Positions 29,447 to 38,851 of a DNA stretch of 53,156 bases are shown piece after piece. A program made the position numbers and the translations under genes. Location: positions 1-53,156 of the forward strand of contig CALVCU010000024.1 of NCBI GenBank assembly GCA_944326135.1, read 5' to 3'. The notes under the pieces were generated by a model that did no database searches, was not told where the DNA came from, and saw nothing but the letters and a program-made list of their open reading frames with translations. This stretch comes from an uncultured Ligilactobacillus sp. (GTDB lineage Bacteria > Bacillota > Bacilli > Lactobacillales > Lactobacillaceae). Position 1 is the first letter of the stretch, and every line of letters starts with the position of its first letter.

Positions 29447-29533
29447 ATAAAAAAAGCCCATACTGCACCCATTGTGACAGTATGGACTCTCCTATAAGTC
29501 TATAATGTTCAAAATGAATGCTCTCTGACACTC
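29447..29533 (-). promoter_or_regulatory. codBA leader: terminator plus PyrR-like hexaloop
   Basis: On the minus strand GAGTGT-CAGAGA-GCATTC (29516-29533) forms a 6-bp stem closing the hexaloop CAGAGA, as in PyrR-binding hairpins. About 30 nt later CCATACTG (29478-29485) and CAGTATGG (29458-29465) form a terminator stem followed by seven T, directly before the codB ribosome site. This is a transcription attenuator arrangement. A clear antiterminator partner could not be assigned by eye. Confidence 0.6.
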
Positions 29534-29570
29534 TTAATTTTGATTCTATTATTTAAATATTGCTTTACCC

Positions 29571-29598
29571 ATTATACATCAAAAAATGAATTTAACAA
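29571..29598 (-). promoter_or_regulatory. codBA promoter
   Basis: TTGTTA (29593-29598) and a consensus TATAAT (29571-29576) are 16 nt apart on the minus strand, just after the guaB stop and upstream of the leader hairpins. Confidence 0.65.
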
Positions 29599-29605
29599 TT
29601 AAAAT

Positions 29606-31123
<1,518 letters not shown>

Positions 31124-31129
31124 CTATAT

Positions 31130-31193
31130 AGATTACAAAAAATCCGTACAAATTTCAAGTATTTTCTCTTTAAAAATATCATTTACGAATATT
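31130..31193 (-). promoter_or_regulatory. guaB promoter and PurBox-like site
   Basis: TTGAAA (31153-31158) and TAATCT (31130-31135) are 17 nt apart on the minus strand. Upstream, ATTTACGAATATT (plus strand, 31181-31193) matches the PurBox pattern except at two positions and nearly repeats the purE site. Confidence 0.45.
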
Positions 31194-31243
31194 TTTTCTA
31201 ATTATCTGTTTATATTTAATTTTATATTGAATATTTTGAATTT

Positions 31244-32026
31244 TTACTCCAAATAAATCGAACGTAATTTTTTTAATTGGATTGCATCTAAATTCAAATA
31301 TTTTTTTAAATAATCATCCATTGATGAAGCCACTACATTACATGTTTTTTCTAAAATAGCAAAATTATCAGCACTAACAGCTAAATTAGCATTTAATTTA
31401 TCTGCCAAAGCATTTCTTTGATCATTTGTTACTAATTCATTGATTTCTTTTGCAGAATTACCTTGAAAAAATAAGTTTGTTAACAAATAATCGTTTAATA
31501 TTTCGTCAGGTTTAACTTGAAGAGCATTTAAAATTAAAAATGCAGCTACTCCTGTACGATCTTTCCCTGCTGTACAATGAAAAACTAAACTTTGATTTTC
31601 TTTTTCATTAGCTAACAACAAATCAAAGACTTTGCGATAAGCACACCGTGCATGCTTATCAACAAGCATTTGAACATAACTTTGATCAGCATAATTATTA
31701 TTATCTAACTTTAATTTCATATAATTTACTATTCCTAAATTTTTAAATACATCTTTACTAAAAGGATAAACAGGTATATTTACATACGCTGTTCCCTTTT
31801 GATAACGATCAGGATAATATTCTACTTCTGATTCTGAACGTAAATCTACATCAATTCGTAAACCATAATTATATAGATAATTTAAATCCTGATCTGTTAA
31901 ATCATTCATATTACCTGAACGTAATAGCTTATGATATTTAACAGTCTTACCCGTAATTGTATGATATCCTCCAAGTTCGCGAAAATTAACTCCACCTTGA
32001 AGTTCTAACATGCGTTTTAATACCAT
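31244..32026 (-). CDS. Tyrosine/dual-specificity protein phosphatase
   Basis: This 260-aa cytoplasmic protein has the PTP loop HCTAGKDRTG (Cys151, Arg157) and the N-terminal NFRELGGY and LRSGNMNDLT motifs of the LipA/IphP-like (COG2365) phosphatases. Members remove phosphate from tyrosine or other residues, or from phosphoinositides. A paralogue lies at 33491-34279, with the CNNM/CorC gene between. ATG 32026 follows AAGGAGG. The target is unknown. Confidence 0.88.
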   Translation of the reverse strand: MVLKRMLELQGGVNFRELGGYHTITGKTVKYHKLLRSGNMNDLTDQDLNYLYNYGLRIDVDLRSESEVEYYPDRYQKGTAYVNIPVYPFSKDVFKNLGIVNYMKLKLDNNNYADQSYVQMLVDKHARCAYRKVFDLLLANEKENQSLVFHCTAGKDRTGVAAFLILNALQVKPDEILNDYLLTNLFFQGNSAKEINELVTNDQRNALADKLNANLAVSADNFAILEKTCNVVASSMDDYLKKYLNLDAIQLKKLRSIYLE

Positions 32027-32045
32027 TTTTTGCCCTCCTTTTTAA

Positions 32046-32078
32046 CAAAAAAAGGTCATGGTTCCCACCATAACCTTT
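32046..32078 (-). terminator. Terminator of the CNNM/CorC gene
   Basis: On the minus strand AAAGGTTATGGT pairs with ACCATGACCTTT over a GGGA loop (32051-32078, one G-T pair) and ends in T residues. It begins right after the stop at 32082, so the phosphatase downstream needs its own promoter or read-through. Confidence 0.85.
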
Positions 32079-32081
32079 CCT

Positions 32082-33416
32082 TTATTCTGATTTTTCATTC
32101 TTTTTTAAAGGTTTTACTTTCATCCAATCAATGTAATTACGCTTAAAATCAGTAACTTCAACTTCTACATTTCCAAGCGTAATTTTTGTTCCTAATTTGA
32201 CTTTGTAATTTTCAAGTAAGTAACCCGCTAGTGTAACACTATCTGATTCTTGAAATTCTTTGTCTTTAAACTTAAAGAAACGTTCAAAATCATATAATGT
32301 CGTTTTCCCAGAAACTGTGTATGAACCATCTTTATTGGAGATAATATCATCAGATGAAACATCATCAGCCTCATCTTTTACCGTTCCAAATAATTCTTCA
32401 TAAATATCGCGATCAGTTACAATCCCACTAGTCCCACCATATTCATCTAAAATCACAACTAATGGTACATGTTTTTTAATCATCTGTTGTAATAGTTTTT
32501 GAATTGGTGTCATTTCTGGGGCTGTAATAACAGTCCGCATTACACGAGCAACCTTAACTGTATCATCAACTTGAGCTTGACGAATCATATCATAAATGTA
32601 CACATAGCCTAAAATATTATCTTTATCATTGTTAGCAACAACTGGATAACGTGAGTATTTTGTCTGTAAATATTTATTTATTACATCACGTACTGTGTCA
32701 GTAACATCTACAACTTCTAAACTTGTTCGATCAACCATTATGTCTTTGGCCACTTTATCATTAAATTCAAAAGCCCGTTCCATATAAACATAATCTTCTT
32801 GATCAATTGCTCCGCTGTCAACAGAGTTTTTAGAAACGTTTAAAATTTCATTCTGCGACATTACGTCTTCTTCTTCGCCAGCTGGTTTTAAGCCTAACAT
32901 TTTGACAATTCCAGAAGCTGAAGCATTTAGTAACCAAACGAATGGATAAAAAATCACATGAAAATAATGTAATGGTCTAACAATGAACATCATCATTTTC
33001 ATTGGCATATCAATACTAATATTTTTAGGAACAATTTCCGTTAAAACAACTTCTAAATAAGTTAAAATTGCAACCCCTAAAACTGCACTAACAGCTACAA
33101 TAGTTGCATGATTTATTGGTAAATGTCCAAATAAGTTTGTTAAAACTTGCGAAAGAGTATCTGCACCAATCCAACCTAAAATGATTCCAGTCGTTGAAAC
33201 CCCTACTTGAGTCGTTGACAGGTACTCATTCATATTCGTGACCATTTGCAATGCTAGTTTTAATTTCTTTTTGTTTCCCTTGCCTTCTTCCAAAGCACTT
33301 TCAATCGCACTTTTACGTACAGAAACAATTGCAAATTCCGCGGATACAAAAAACGCCGCAAAGTAAAATACGATCACTACAATAATCAAGTTGATTATCG
33401 CCTGACCACTTGACAT
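32082..33416 (-). CDS. CNNM-type membrane protein with CBS and CorC domains
   Basis: This 444-aa protein has the DUF21/CNNM membrane domain (about residues 5-190, four helices), two CBS motifs (about 215-335; IMVDRTSLEVVD, VILDEYGGTSGIVT) and a C-terminal CorC_HlyC domain. The family (TlyC/YrkA/PaeA) takes part in divalent cation, mainly Mg2+, export or tolerance; the old hemolysin label has little support. The start ATG 33416 has only a moderate ribosome site, GGGGAA. Confidence 0.9.
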   Translation of the reverse strand: MSSGQAIINLIIVVIVFYFAAFFVSAEFAIVSVRKSAIESALEEGKGNKKKLKLALQMVTNMNEYLSTTQVGVSTTGIILGWIGADTLSQVLTNLFGHLPINHATIVAVSAVLGVAILTYLEVVLTEIVPKNISIDMPMKMMMFIVRPLHYFHVIFYPFVWLLNASASGIVKMLGLKPAGEEEDVMSQNEILNVSKNSVDSGAIDQEDYVYMERAFEFNDKVAKDIMVDRTSLEVVDVTDTVRDVINKYLQTKYSRYPVVANNDKDNILGYVYIYDMIRQAQVDDTVKVARVMRTVITAPEMTPIQKLLQQMIKKHVPLVVILDEYGGTSGIVTDRDIYEELFGTVKDEADDVSSDDIISNKDGSYTVSGKTTLYDFERFFKFKDKEFQESDSVTLAGYLLENYKVKLGTKITLGNVEVEVTDFKRNYIDWMKVKPLKKNEKSE

Positions 33417-33490
33417 TTAGTCATTCCCCATTTCTCAATAAAGTTTATATAACTAATAATACCACCTTTTACATGGTATGTTTGAAAAAA

Positions 33491-34279
33491 CTATCTATTT
33501 ATTAAGTAAATTTTCTTTAAATCTTTTTGTTGTTCAGGTGTTACTTTAATAACATCTTCTAGATATTTTACAATCGATCCATATTCATTCTTAATGATAT
33601 TTAATGCAGTATCCAGGTATTCATCACAAACCATTGTTAAAGCTTCAATATTTTTTAGGAAAACCTCTCCTAAGTCTTTATACATTTCTTGTTTATTTTG
33701 TTGATTAATAATTAAATGTTTATTTGAAGATAAATAATCTTTACGGATTATTTCAAATGGAACACCTAATATGCTCATTAGATAAACTGCACCCATTCCT
33801 GTTCGATCTTTTCCAGCTGTACAGTGGAACAATACTGCTTCATCCTCATTAGTATTTGCTAATAATTCATCAAAGAAGAGGCGATAAGCTTTATGTGCAC
33901 TTGGTGCTAGAACAATATCTTTATATGATTGAATCATATTTTTATAACCTGCATTAGGATCTTCTAAAAATGCCTTTTTGCGCAATTGTGCTTTTTCAGT
34001 ACTATTAGTTTCATCTGCAGGAAAAACCGGATCTGAGATATATTTAGCTGCTGTTGGAACTTTATCAGGAAAAGATTCTTGTTCTTCTTTTGAACGAAAA
34101 TCAATATCTACTCTAACCCCATAATCATTTAAATAGTCTAAATCATGTTGATTAAGATTATAAAGCATTCCCGAACGAACTGCCTTATGCAATTTAATTA
34201 TTTGACCATCTTTAGTTTCATAACCACCAATATCACGAAAATTAAATCCTTCTTGAATATCTAAAACGTGTTGTTCCAT
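33491..34279 (-). CDS. Tyrosine/dual-specificity protein phosphatase (paralogue)
   Basis: This 262-aa protein is clearly related to 31244-32026: GFNFRDIGGYETKDG, AVRSGMLYNL and the PTP loop HCTAGKDRTG (Cys153, Arg159). Sequence divergence is large outside these motifs, so the duplication is old or the two were acquired separately. ATG 34279 follows AAGGGTG. It lies 11 nt after the unknown gene at 34291 and is probably co-transcribed with it. Confidence 0.88.
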   Translation of the reverse strand: MEQHVLDIQEGFNFRDIGGYETKDGQIIKLHKAVRSGMLYNLNQHDLDYLNDYGVRVDIDFRSKEEQESFPDKVPTAAKYISDPVFPADETNSTEKAQLRKKAFLEDPNAGYKNMIQSYKDIVLAPSAHKAYRLFFDELLANTNEDEAVLFHCTAGKDRTGMGAVYLMSILGVPFEIIRKDYLSSNKHLIINQQNKQEMYKDLGEVFLKNIEALTMVCDEYLDTALNIIKNEYGSIVKYLEDVIKVTPEQQKDLKKIYLINR

Positions 34280-34290
34280 CTTACACCCTT

Positions 34291-34761
34291 CTAATTTTTA
34301 TTTTCAGTTTTCATTTCAATATTTTTTTGAATATCCTCGATGTTTTTATGCACCATCTCAGATACCATCGATGCCGTTTTAGCTGGATGGTTTATTAAGT
34401 CATCAATCGAACAAACTTCATCAATTCTAAACTTAGATGCATTTAAATCGTCTGCTTGTGTAATTAAATATAGGTTCACTGGTGCATTATCATCTGGATT
34501 TTCAAAAAAATTATCTACTTTACTAATGTTTGCAAACGGAAGATTTATAATCCCACTTTCTAAGCTAAGTTGAATTTCTTCATTAAATTCCTGTACGAAA
34601 AGTGTCTGCTTACTCAATTTATTTTGTGAAACAGAAAGTTGAAAATCTGATATGACTTGTTTTAATGCAGAGTCTAAATCTTCAATTGCAACTTGCATTT
34701 CACTATTAATAAATTTTCCATCTACAATATCGTCAATAAAGTCTTTAACTTTAATTTCCAT
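34291..34761 (-). CDS. Hypothetical protein
   Basis: This 156-aa acidic soluble protein is not one I recognise. Predicted from composition, it is a mix of helices (IDDIVDGKFINSEMQVAIEDL, then a C-terminal helix AKTASMVSEMVHKNIEDIQ) around a beta-rich middle, with no signal peptide or membrane helix. I start at ATG 34761, because AAGGTG lies 6 nt upstream; the GTG and ATG before it overlap that site. It sits between the L,D-transpeptidase-like gene (20 nt) and the phosphatase. Confidence 0.75.
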   Translation of the reverse strand: MEIKVKDFIDDIVDGKFINSEMQVAIEDLDSALKQVISDFQLSVSQNKLSKQTLFVQEFNEEIQLSLESGIINLPFANISKVDNFFENPDDNAPVNLYLITQADDLNASKFRIDEVCSIDDLINHPAKTASMVSEMVHKNIEDIQKNIEMKTENKN

Positions 34762-34781
34762 TCTCATCACCTTAACTGTGA

Positions 34782-35540
34782 CTAATCTTTTTTCTGCTCA
34801 TAATACTTTTTCAAAGTTTGATAAGGATCTGTTTTTTCTTTTTGACTTTGAATAATAATGATTGTCTTAGCAGGAATATTTTCGACTAACCATTTGGCAT
34901 CTGGTGCACTTAACCAAATTGCACCATTAGTTTTTACAACATGTTTATGCTTGTATCGCTTACCTAAGACATCGGTTATCTTCTTAATTTTGCCACCATT
35001 TTCAGTAGTTGGAACTGATTGAATCATAGAATTTCCATGTTTACCAAAAGATAGCCATGCATGATAGAAATATCCTTTTGGTGCATCATAGTAATCAGTT
35101 CCTCGATTTTTATGTATTTTGAAAATACCAGTTGGCGTTCTTTGATTGTCACTCATCTCATCATAATCTCGATTAGCATAAGCATACATTGTATAAATAG
35201 TATATGGTCCTTGATGCACATATAGTCGTTCTGCTTTTAAATCAACTGATAACCATACTCGATTATATGTTTTATAGTTTTTGTATTTTTTTATATCAGG
35301 ATATGGCAAAGTTTCACTAGGTTGGTCCCATGAAATTGGTTTTGTCATATTTTTCTTTTGCTTTTTTATCAACTTTTTGTTTATTTTTTCATTTTTTTCA
35401 TCGATTTTCTTTTGTTTTGTTATTTTCACTTCTTTAATCGATTCTAAATGATGTACATATACATATGTCCCAACAGTTGCTCCTACTAATAAAATTGCAA
35501 CTAACCAAGAAAGCCATAAATGGCGTTTTTTCTTTTCCAT
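34782..35540 (-). CDS. L,D-transpeptidase-fold protein lacking catalytic residues
   Basis: This 252-aa protein has an N-terminal membrane anchor (about residues 9-28), a Lys-rich stalk and an extracellular YkuD-type domain (about 93-232). The fold is recognisable from RVWLSVDLKAERLYV, TPTGIFKI and SAPDAKWLVENIPAKT. Where active enzymes have S-H-G-C-x-R, this one reads T-N-G-A-I-W (residues 204-209). The catalytic Cys is Ala207, the His is Asn205 and the Arg is Trp209; the earlier HG(T/S) is QSV. It is therefore probably a non-catalytic binding protein. No frameshift is seen. Confidence 0.85.
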   Translation of the reverse strand: MEKKKRHLWLSWLVAILLVGATVGTYVYVHHLESIKEVKITKQKKIDEKNEKINKKLIKKQKKNMTKPISWDQPSETLPYPDIKKYKNYKTYNRVWLSVDLKAERLYVHQGPYTIYTMYAYANRDYDEMSDNQRTPTGIFKIHKNRGTDYYDAPKGYFYHAWLSFGKHGNSMIQSVPTTENGGKIKKITDVLGKRYKHKHVVKTNGAIWLSAPDAKWLVENIPAKTIIIIQSQKEKTDPYQTLKKYYEQKKD

Positions 35541-35621
35541 AATATTTCCTCACTTTTATTTGTTACATAATAAATATACCTAAATCCGTAAATTTTTCAA
35601 ATTTTTACTCAAAAAAACAAA

Positions 35622-37166
35622 TTAATTTTCCTTTTGTAAAGACTCTACATTTAACACATGATCAACCCATTCTTCATAAAATGATGGTTCATGACTTACT
35701 AAAATGATATTTCCTGGGAAATTAATACATGCATCTTGTAAGGCATTTTTGGTTTCATCATCTAAATGATTAGTAGGTTCATCTAAAATCAGAAAATTAG
35801 ACGATACTAATTCAAGCATACATAACTTAACTTTGGTTTGTTCACCACCACTAAGCAATTTAATTGGTTTCATTATATTAGAAGCATTTATTCCAACTCG
35901 TGCTAATTTTTGACGAATCAATTTAGGCTCTAACTTTGGATACTCATTTTGGATAATCTGCAATGGAGTTAACTGTGGATTTTGCCACACTAAATCCTGA
36001 TTAAAATAATTGATTGTCACATTATCAGCAAATTTTGCTGTTCCATTAAAAGTCTTAATTTGTCCTAAAATCGATTTGATCAAAGTTGATTTACCTACCC
36101 CATTAAACCCCTTCAAAACGATTTTTTCGCCATGTGTCATAGAAAAGGTAACTGGAGATAATAATGGCTTATCATAACCTACAACTAAATCTTTAACAGT
36201 AAGAGTATTTGTCGATAATATTTCAATATAAGGAAATTTAAAATGAGCCTGTAAATTATCACTTGGAGGAGTAATACGTTCCATTTTGGCTAATCTTTTT
36301 TCACGTGATTTTGCCATATTAGAGCGGCTTCCCGCTTTATTTTTCCTAATATAAGCCTCATCTTTTTTAATTTGTTGCTGCTGCTTTTCAAAAGCTTTTT
36401 GTTGCACTTCTTTTTTTATTTCTTTTTGTTTGATTGCAGCTTTAAAACTCCCTGTATATTTAGTGATTTTTCCCCATGCTACATCAATAATTGTATTAGT
36501 TACTTTTTCTAAGAAATCGTAATCGTGGGATATAACCATCAAAGCACCACTAAAGTCATTCAAAAAATCAGTTAACCAATCAATATGCTCTGTATCCAGA
36601 TAATTCGTAGGTTCATCAAGCAATAATACATCTGGATTTTCTAATAATAGTTTAGCTAAAATAATTTTTGATCGTTGTCCTCCTGAACATTGACTAACTT
36701 CCCTATCTTTTCCAAGAGCATTTATTCCTAAACCTTGCATTACTTGGTCAATTTTAGTATCCAAATTATAAAAATCAGCAGCTTCAAGTTTTTCTTGAAT
36801 TCTTCCCGCTTTATCTAATAATTTCTCATCTAAATTTTCTGCATATTCCGTATAACATTGGGCTTGTTGCTTCTCCAACAAATATAAGTCCTTAAAAGCA
36901 CTTCTTAAAAATTCAATTATAGTTAAATCATGTGCGTTTTGAGCATATTGATCTAAATAACCAATTTTAATATTATTTTGCCACTTAATCTTCCCTTCAT
37001 CTGGAAAAATCTGTTTAGTAATTAATTTAATCAATGTTGATTTACCGGCACCGTTTTGTCCGATAACCCCCATATGATCCGTTTTATTTAAACTAAATGA
37101 CGCATCTGAATATAACTGCTTATCTGCAAAGCTCATTGAAAGATGCGTTACTTCTAAAATACCCAT
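35622..37166 (-). CDS. ABC-F family ATPase
   Basis: This 514-aa soluble protein has two ABC domains in tandem and no membrane helix. The first has GQNGAGKST and CSGGQRSKIILAKLL with DEPTNYLD; the second has GFNGVGKST and LSGGEQTKVKLCML with DEPTNHLD. The linker (about residues 240-300) is Lys/Gln-rich. Such proteins bind the ribosomal E site; some protect against antibiotics and others are translation factors, and I cannot say which applies. The start ATG 37166 has no good ribosome site, and a terminator ends about 30 nt upstream. Confidence 0.93.
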   Translation of the reverse strand: MGILEVTHLSMSFADKQLYSDASFSLNKTDHMGVIGQNGAGKSTLIKLITKQIFPDEGKIKWQNNIKIGYLDQYAQNAHDLTIIEFLRSAFKDLYLLEKQQAQCYTEYAENLDEKLLDKAGRIQEKLEAADFYNLDTKIDQVMQGLGINALGKDREVSQCSGGQRSKIILAKLLLENPDVLLLDEPTNYLDTEHIDWLTDFLNDFSGALMVISHDYDFLEKVTNTIIDVAWGKITKYTGSFKAAIKQKEIKKEVQQKAFEKQQQQIKKDEAYIRKNKAGSRSNMAKSREKRLAKMERITPPSDNLQAHFKFPYIEILSTNTLTVKDLVVGYDKPLLSPVTFSMTHGEKIVLKGFNGVGKSTLIKSILGQIKTFNGTAKFADNVTINYFNQDLVWQNPQLTPLQIIQNEYPKLEPKLIRQKLARVGINASNIMKPIKLLSGGEQTKVKLCMLELVSSNFLILDEPTNHLDDETKNALQDACINFPGNIILVSHEPSFYEEWVDHVLNVESLQKEN

Positions 37167-37196
37167 TTAATTCATGTCACAAATTCTTTATTATTA

Positions 37197-37233
37197 TAAA
37201 AAACGCCACATAATCGCATCTGCGACCATGTGG
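37197..37233 (-). terminator. Terminator between the 46-aa gene and the ABC-F gene
   Basis: On the minus strand CCACATGGTCGC pairs with GCGATTATGTGG (12 bp including two G-U) around AGAT, followed by CGTTTTTT. The left arm can also pair with the upstream segment 37310-37320. Confidence 0.85.
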
Positions 37234-37342
37234 AGCTTCTTATCGTATTCAATTAATTGAAACTCTTTTTAATAATGTAACTCCTCGAGAAAGCTCACAT
37301 TATTACTGAGCTCCACGTGGCACAATAACCGCGTTAGCTCAA
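37234..37342 (-). promoter_or_regulatory. Candidate attenuator RNA upstream of ABC-F gene
   Basis: This 109-nt segment follows the 46-aa gene and precedes the terminator. TGAGCT occurs twice (37336-37341 right after the stop codon, and 37292-37297), with AGCTCA between (37307-37312), so AGCTCA can pair with only one. TAATAATGT (37297-37305) can pair with ACATTATTA (37270-37278), excluding the second. CCACGTGGAGC (37310-37320) can pair with GCTCCACATGG (37226-37236, one mismatch), which breaks the terminator. No known RNA family was recognised. Confidence 0.55.
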
Positions 37343-37483
37343 TTATTTAGCAGCCTTGTCAGCTTCATCACGTTCCTTTAAGAAGTCTAATACAGCTTCA
37401 TGTTGCTTACGACGTTTCTTAATGTTCTTGTGGTTTACTGGACGACGATCATTAGCTACACCGATATGTGTATTTTGTGACAT
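37343..37483 (-). CDS. Small basic protein, 46 aa, unknown
   Basis: ATG 37483 follows GGGAGG at an ideal 8 nt. The product is very basic in the middle (HKNIKKRRKQ) and acidic/amphipathic at the end (DFLKERDEADKAAK). Codons are those of highly expressed genes: five Arg codons are all CGT, and AAC, AAG, TTC and GAC are common, unlike most neighbours. It has its own promoter. It could be a ribosome- or RNA-associated small protein, or a translated leader for the ABC-F gene; I do not recognise a family. Confidence 0.75.
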   Translation of the reverse strand: MSQNTHIGVANDRRPVNHKNIKKRRKQHEAVLDFLKERDEADKAAK

Positions 37484-37518
37484 ATGAATAACCTCCCTTC
37501 AGACATTAACAACCATTC

Positions 37519-37547
37519 ATTTTACCGAAAAATTTAAAAAATTTCAA
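37519..37547 (-). promoter_or_regulatory. Promoter of the 46-aa gene
   Basis: TTGAAA (37542-37547) and TAAAAT (37519-37524) are exactly 17 nt apart on the minus strand, 35 nt upstream of the start codon. It lies just after the TerC stop, separating the small gene from terC control. Confidence 0.75.
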
Positions 37548-37556
37548 GTTTACTTT

Positions 37557-38306
37557 CTATTCTTGAATCTTCTTTGCTCTAATTTGATGAACTATTAATG
37601 TAATTACGACAGATGCAAGTACAATCATGCCAAATACTCCAGCAGGAATTTCGATATCAATTGCTGGGATTGATAAAAATAGTTTAACTGCAATAATCGC
37701 AATTAATGCATATGCCATAACTTCTAGTTCAGGTATTTTTTCCATTAATTTCATAATAACTTCTGCGATTCCACGCATACATAAAATCCCAATCATTCCA
37801 CCAATTAACACAATAACTGGGTTAGGAGAAATTGCTAGTGAAGCTAAAATTGAATCCACAGAAAATACGATGTCCATCATTTCAATTGAAATAACTACTG
37901 ACCAGAATAATGGTAGTATTCTCTTTTTAGTTTTTTGTTTCTTAGCTTCTTTTTCAGAATCTGGATGAGCCATTTTCCAAAAATGTTTTATAGACAAGTA
38001 TAATAAGTAACCTGCACCAATAACTTTGATCCACCAGAATTTAATTAAGTATGTTCCAACACCAATTAAAAGGAATCTAAATAAATATGCTCCCCAAAGA
38101 CCATAAAATAATGATTTTTCCTGTTCTTCTTTTGTTGGTAATTTTTGTGTTTGAGCTGCTAGTACAATTGCATTATCAACTGATAATAGACATTCAATCA
38201 ATACCAACGAAAAAATAATCATCCAATCTTGTCCTGATTCAATTACCATTTTCCAATTTTCTAAATCAAAAAATGGTCCGTATAAATTTTGTAAAATATG
38301 TAACAA
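37557..38306 (-). CDS. TerC-family membrane protein
   Basis: This 249-aa protein has about seven to eight helices and the TerC motifs LVLIECLLSVDNAIVLAAQ and IEMMDIVFSVDSILASLA, whose buried acidic residues are shared by the family. Members export manganese (MeeF/MeeY in Bacillus) or relate to tellurite resistance. The start is TTG 38306, because GGGAGA lies 7 nt upstream. The 88-nt region upstream is too short for the Mn-sensing yybP-ykoY riboswitch often found before such genes, and I see none. Confidence 0.9.
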   Translation of the reverse strand: MLHILQNLYGPFFDLENWKMVIESGQDWMIIFSLVLIECLLSVDNAIVLAAQTQKLPTKEEQEKSLFYGLWGAYLFRFLLIGVGTYLIKFWWIKVIGAGYLLYLSIKHFWKMAHPDSEKEAKKQKTKKRILPLFWSVVISIEMMDIVFSVDSILASLAISPNPVIVLIGGMIGILCMRGIAEVIMKLMEKIPELEVMAYALIAIIAVKLFLSIPAIDIEIPAGVFGMIVLASVVITLIVHQIRAKKIQE

Positions 38307-38394
38307 TTAAAATCTCCCTATCTTTTAAATTTCTACATAACCGTAACACATTTTAAATCCTTTTTTATCCAATCTAGCATTATATTAACAAAAT

Positions 38395-38811
38395 TTAAAT
38401 TTTGTCCAATGGTAATGTCAGTTCACCACTTTGAACCTTCTCATGATTAGTTTCTAGCTGTTTTCCATGCAAATAACCTTTAATCATTCCATAAATAGCC
38501 ATCTTATCTTTAGAACTTAATTGATGACCATCAAAATTCAATTTAGCAGTAGAAACAAACAAATCATCAAGTTCAATTTCCGTATATTCACGGCCTGTCA
38601 AAAAATCCAATGAAACATCAAAATAATCAGCCAGTTTCATCATTTCGATATATGAAGGAGCATTGACGCCTCTTTCCCAACTACCAATTTGAGGGCCTGT
38701 ATTAGCTCTTTCTCGTGGATAATCTGTTAAAGACTGATTTAAGGCATCTGCCAATTCAGGTAAAGATAATCCTCTACCCTGTCGGAGTGCTCGTAAACGT
38801 TCAGGAAACAT
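38395..38811 (-). CDS. XRE-family transcriptional regulator
   Basis: This 138-aa protein has an N-terminal helix-turn-helix (MFPERLRALRQGRGLSLPELADAL ... IGSWERGVNAPS ... LADYFDVSLDFLTG) and a C-terminal tail of unknown role. The loop between helices is unusually long (SLTDYPRERANTGP). ATG 38811 follows GAGGTG. A 12-bp perfect hairpin lies 40 nt upstream. The target genes are not known. Confidence 0.85.
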   Translation of the reverse strand: MFPERLRALRQGRGLSLPELADALNQSLTDYPRERANTGPQIGSWERGVNAPSYIEMMKLADYFDVSLDFLTGREYTEIELDDLFVSTAKLNFDGHQLSSKDKMAIYGMIKGYLHGKQLETNHEKVQSGELTLPLDKI

Positions 38812-38851
38812 TTTTTCACCTCATCTGATATATTTTTAATTACATATTAAA

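Noticed and set aside
29441-29605. Purine riboswitch before codB
   Set aside because: None of the conserved aptamer stretches is present; the leader fits an attenuator better.
34782-35540. Frameshift or sequencing error as cause of the missing LDT motif
   Set aside because: The frame continues unbroken with conserved residues on both sides of the altered motif.
37310-37345. T-box-like text (GTGGCAC...ACCGCG) on the plus strand
   Set aside because: It has four extra bases inside the motif, no specifier region and no downstream gene on that strand; the region folds sensibly on the minus strand.
38307-38394. Possible Mn-sensing yybP-ykoY riboswitch before terC
   Set aside because: The region is only 88 nt and shows no matching structure or conserved core.
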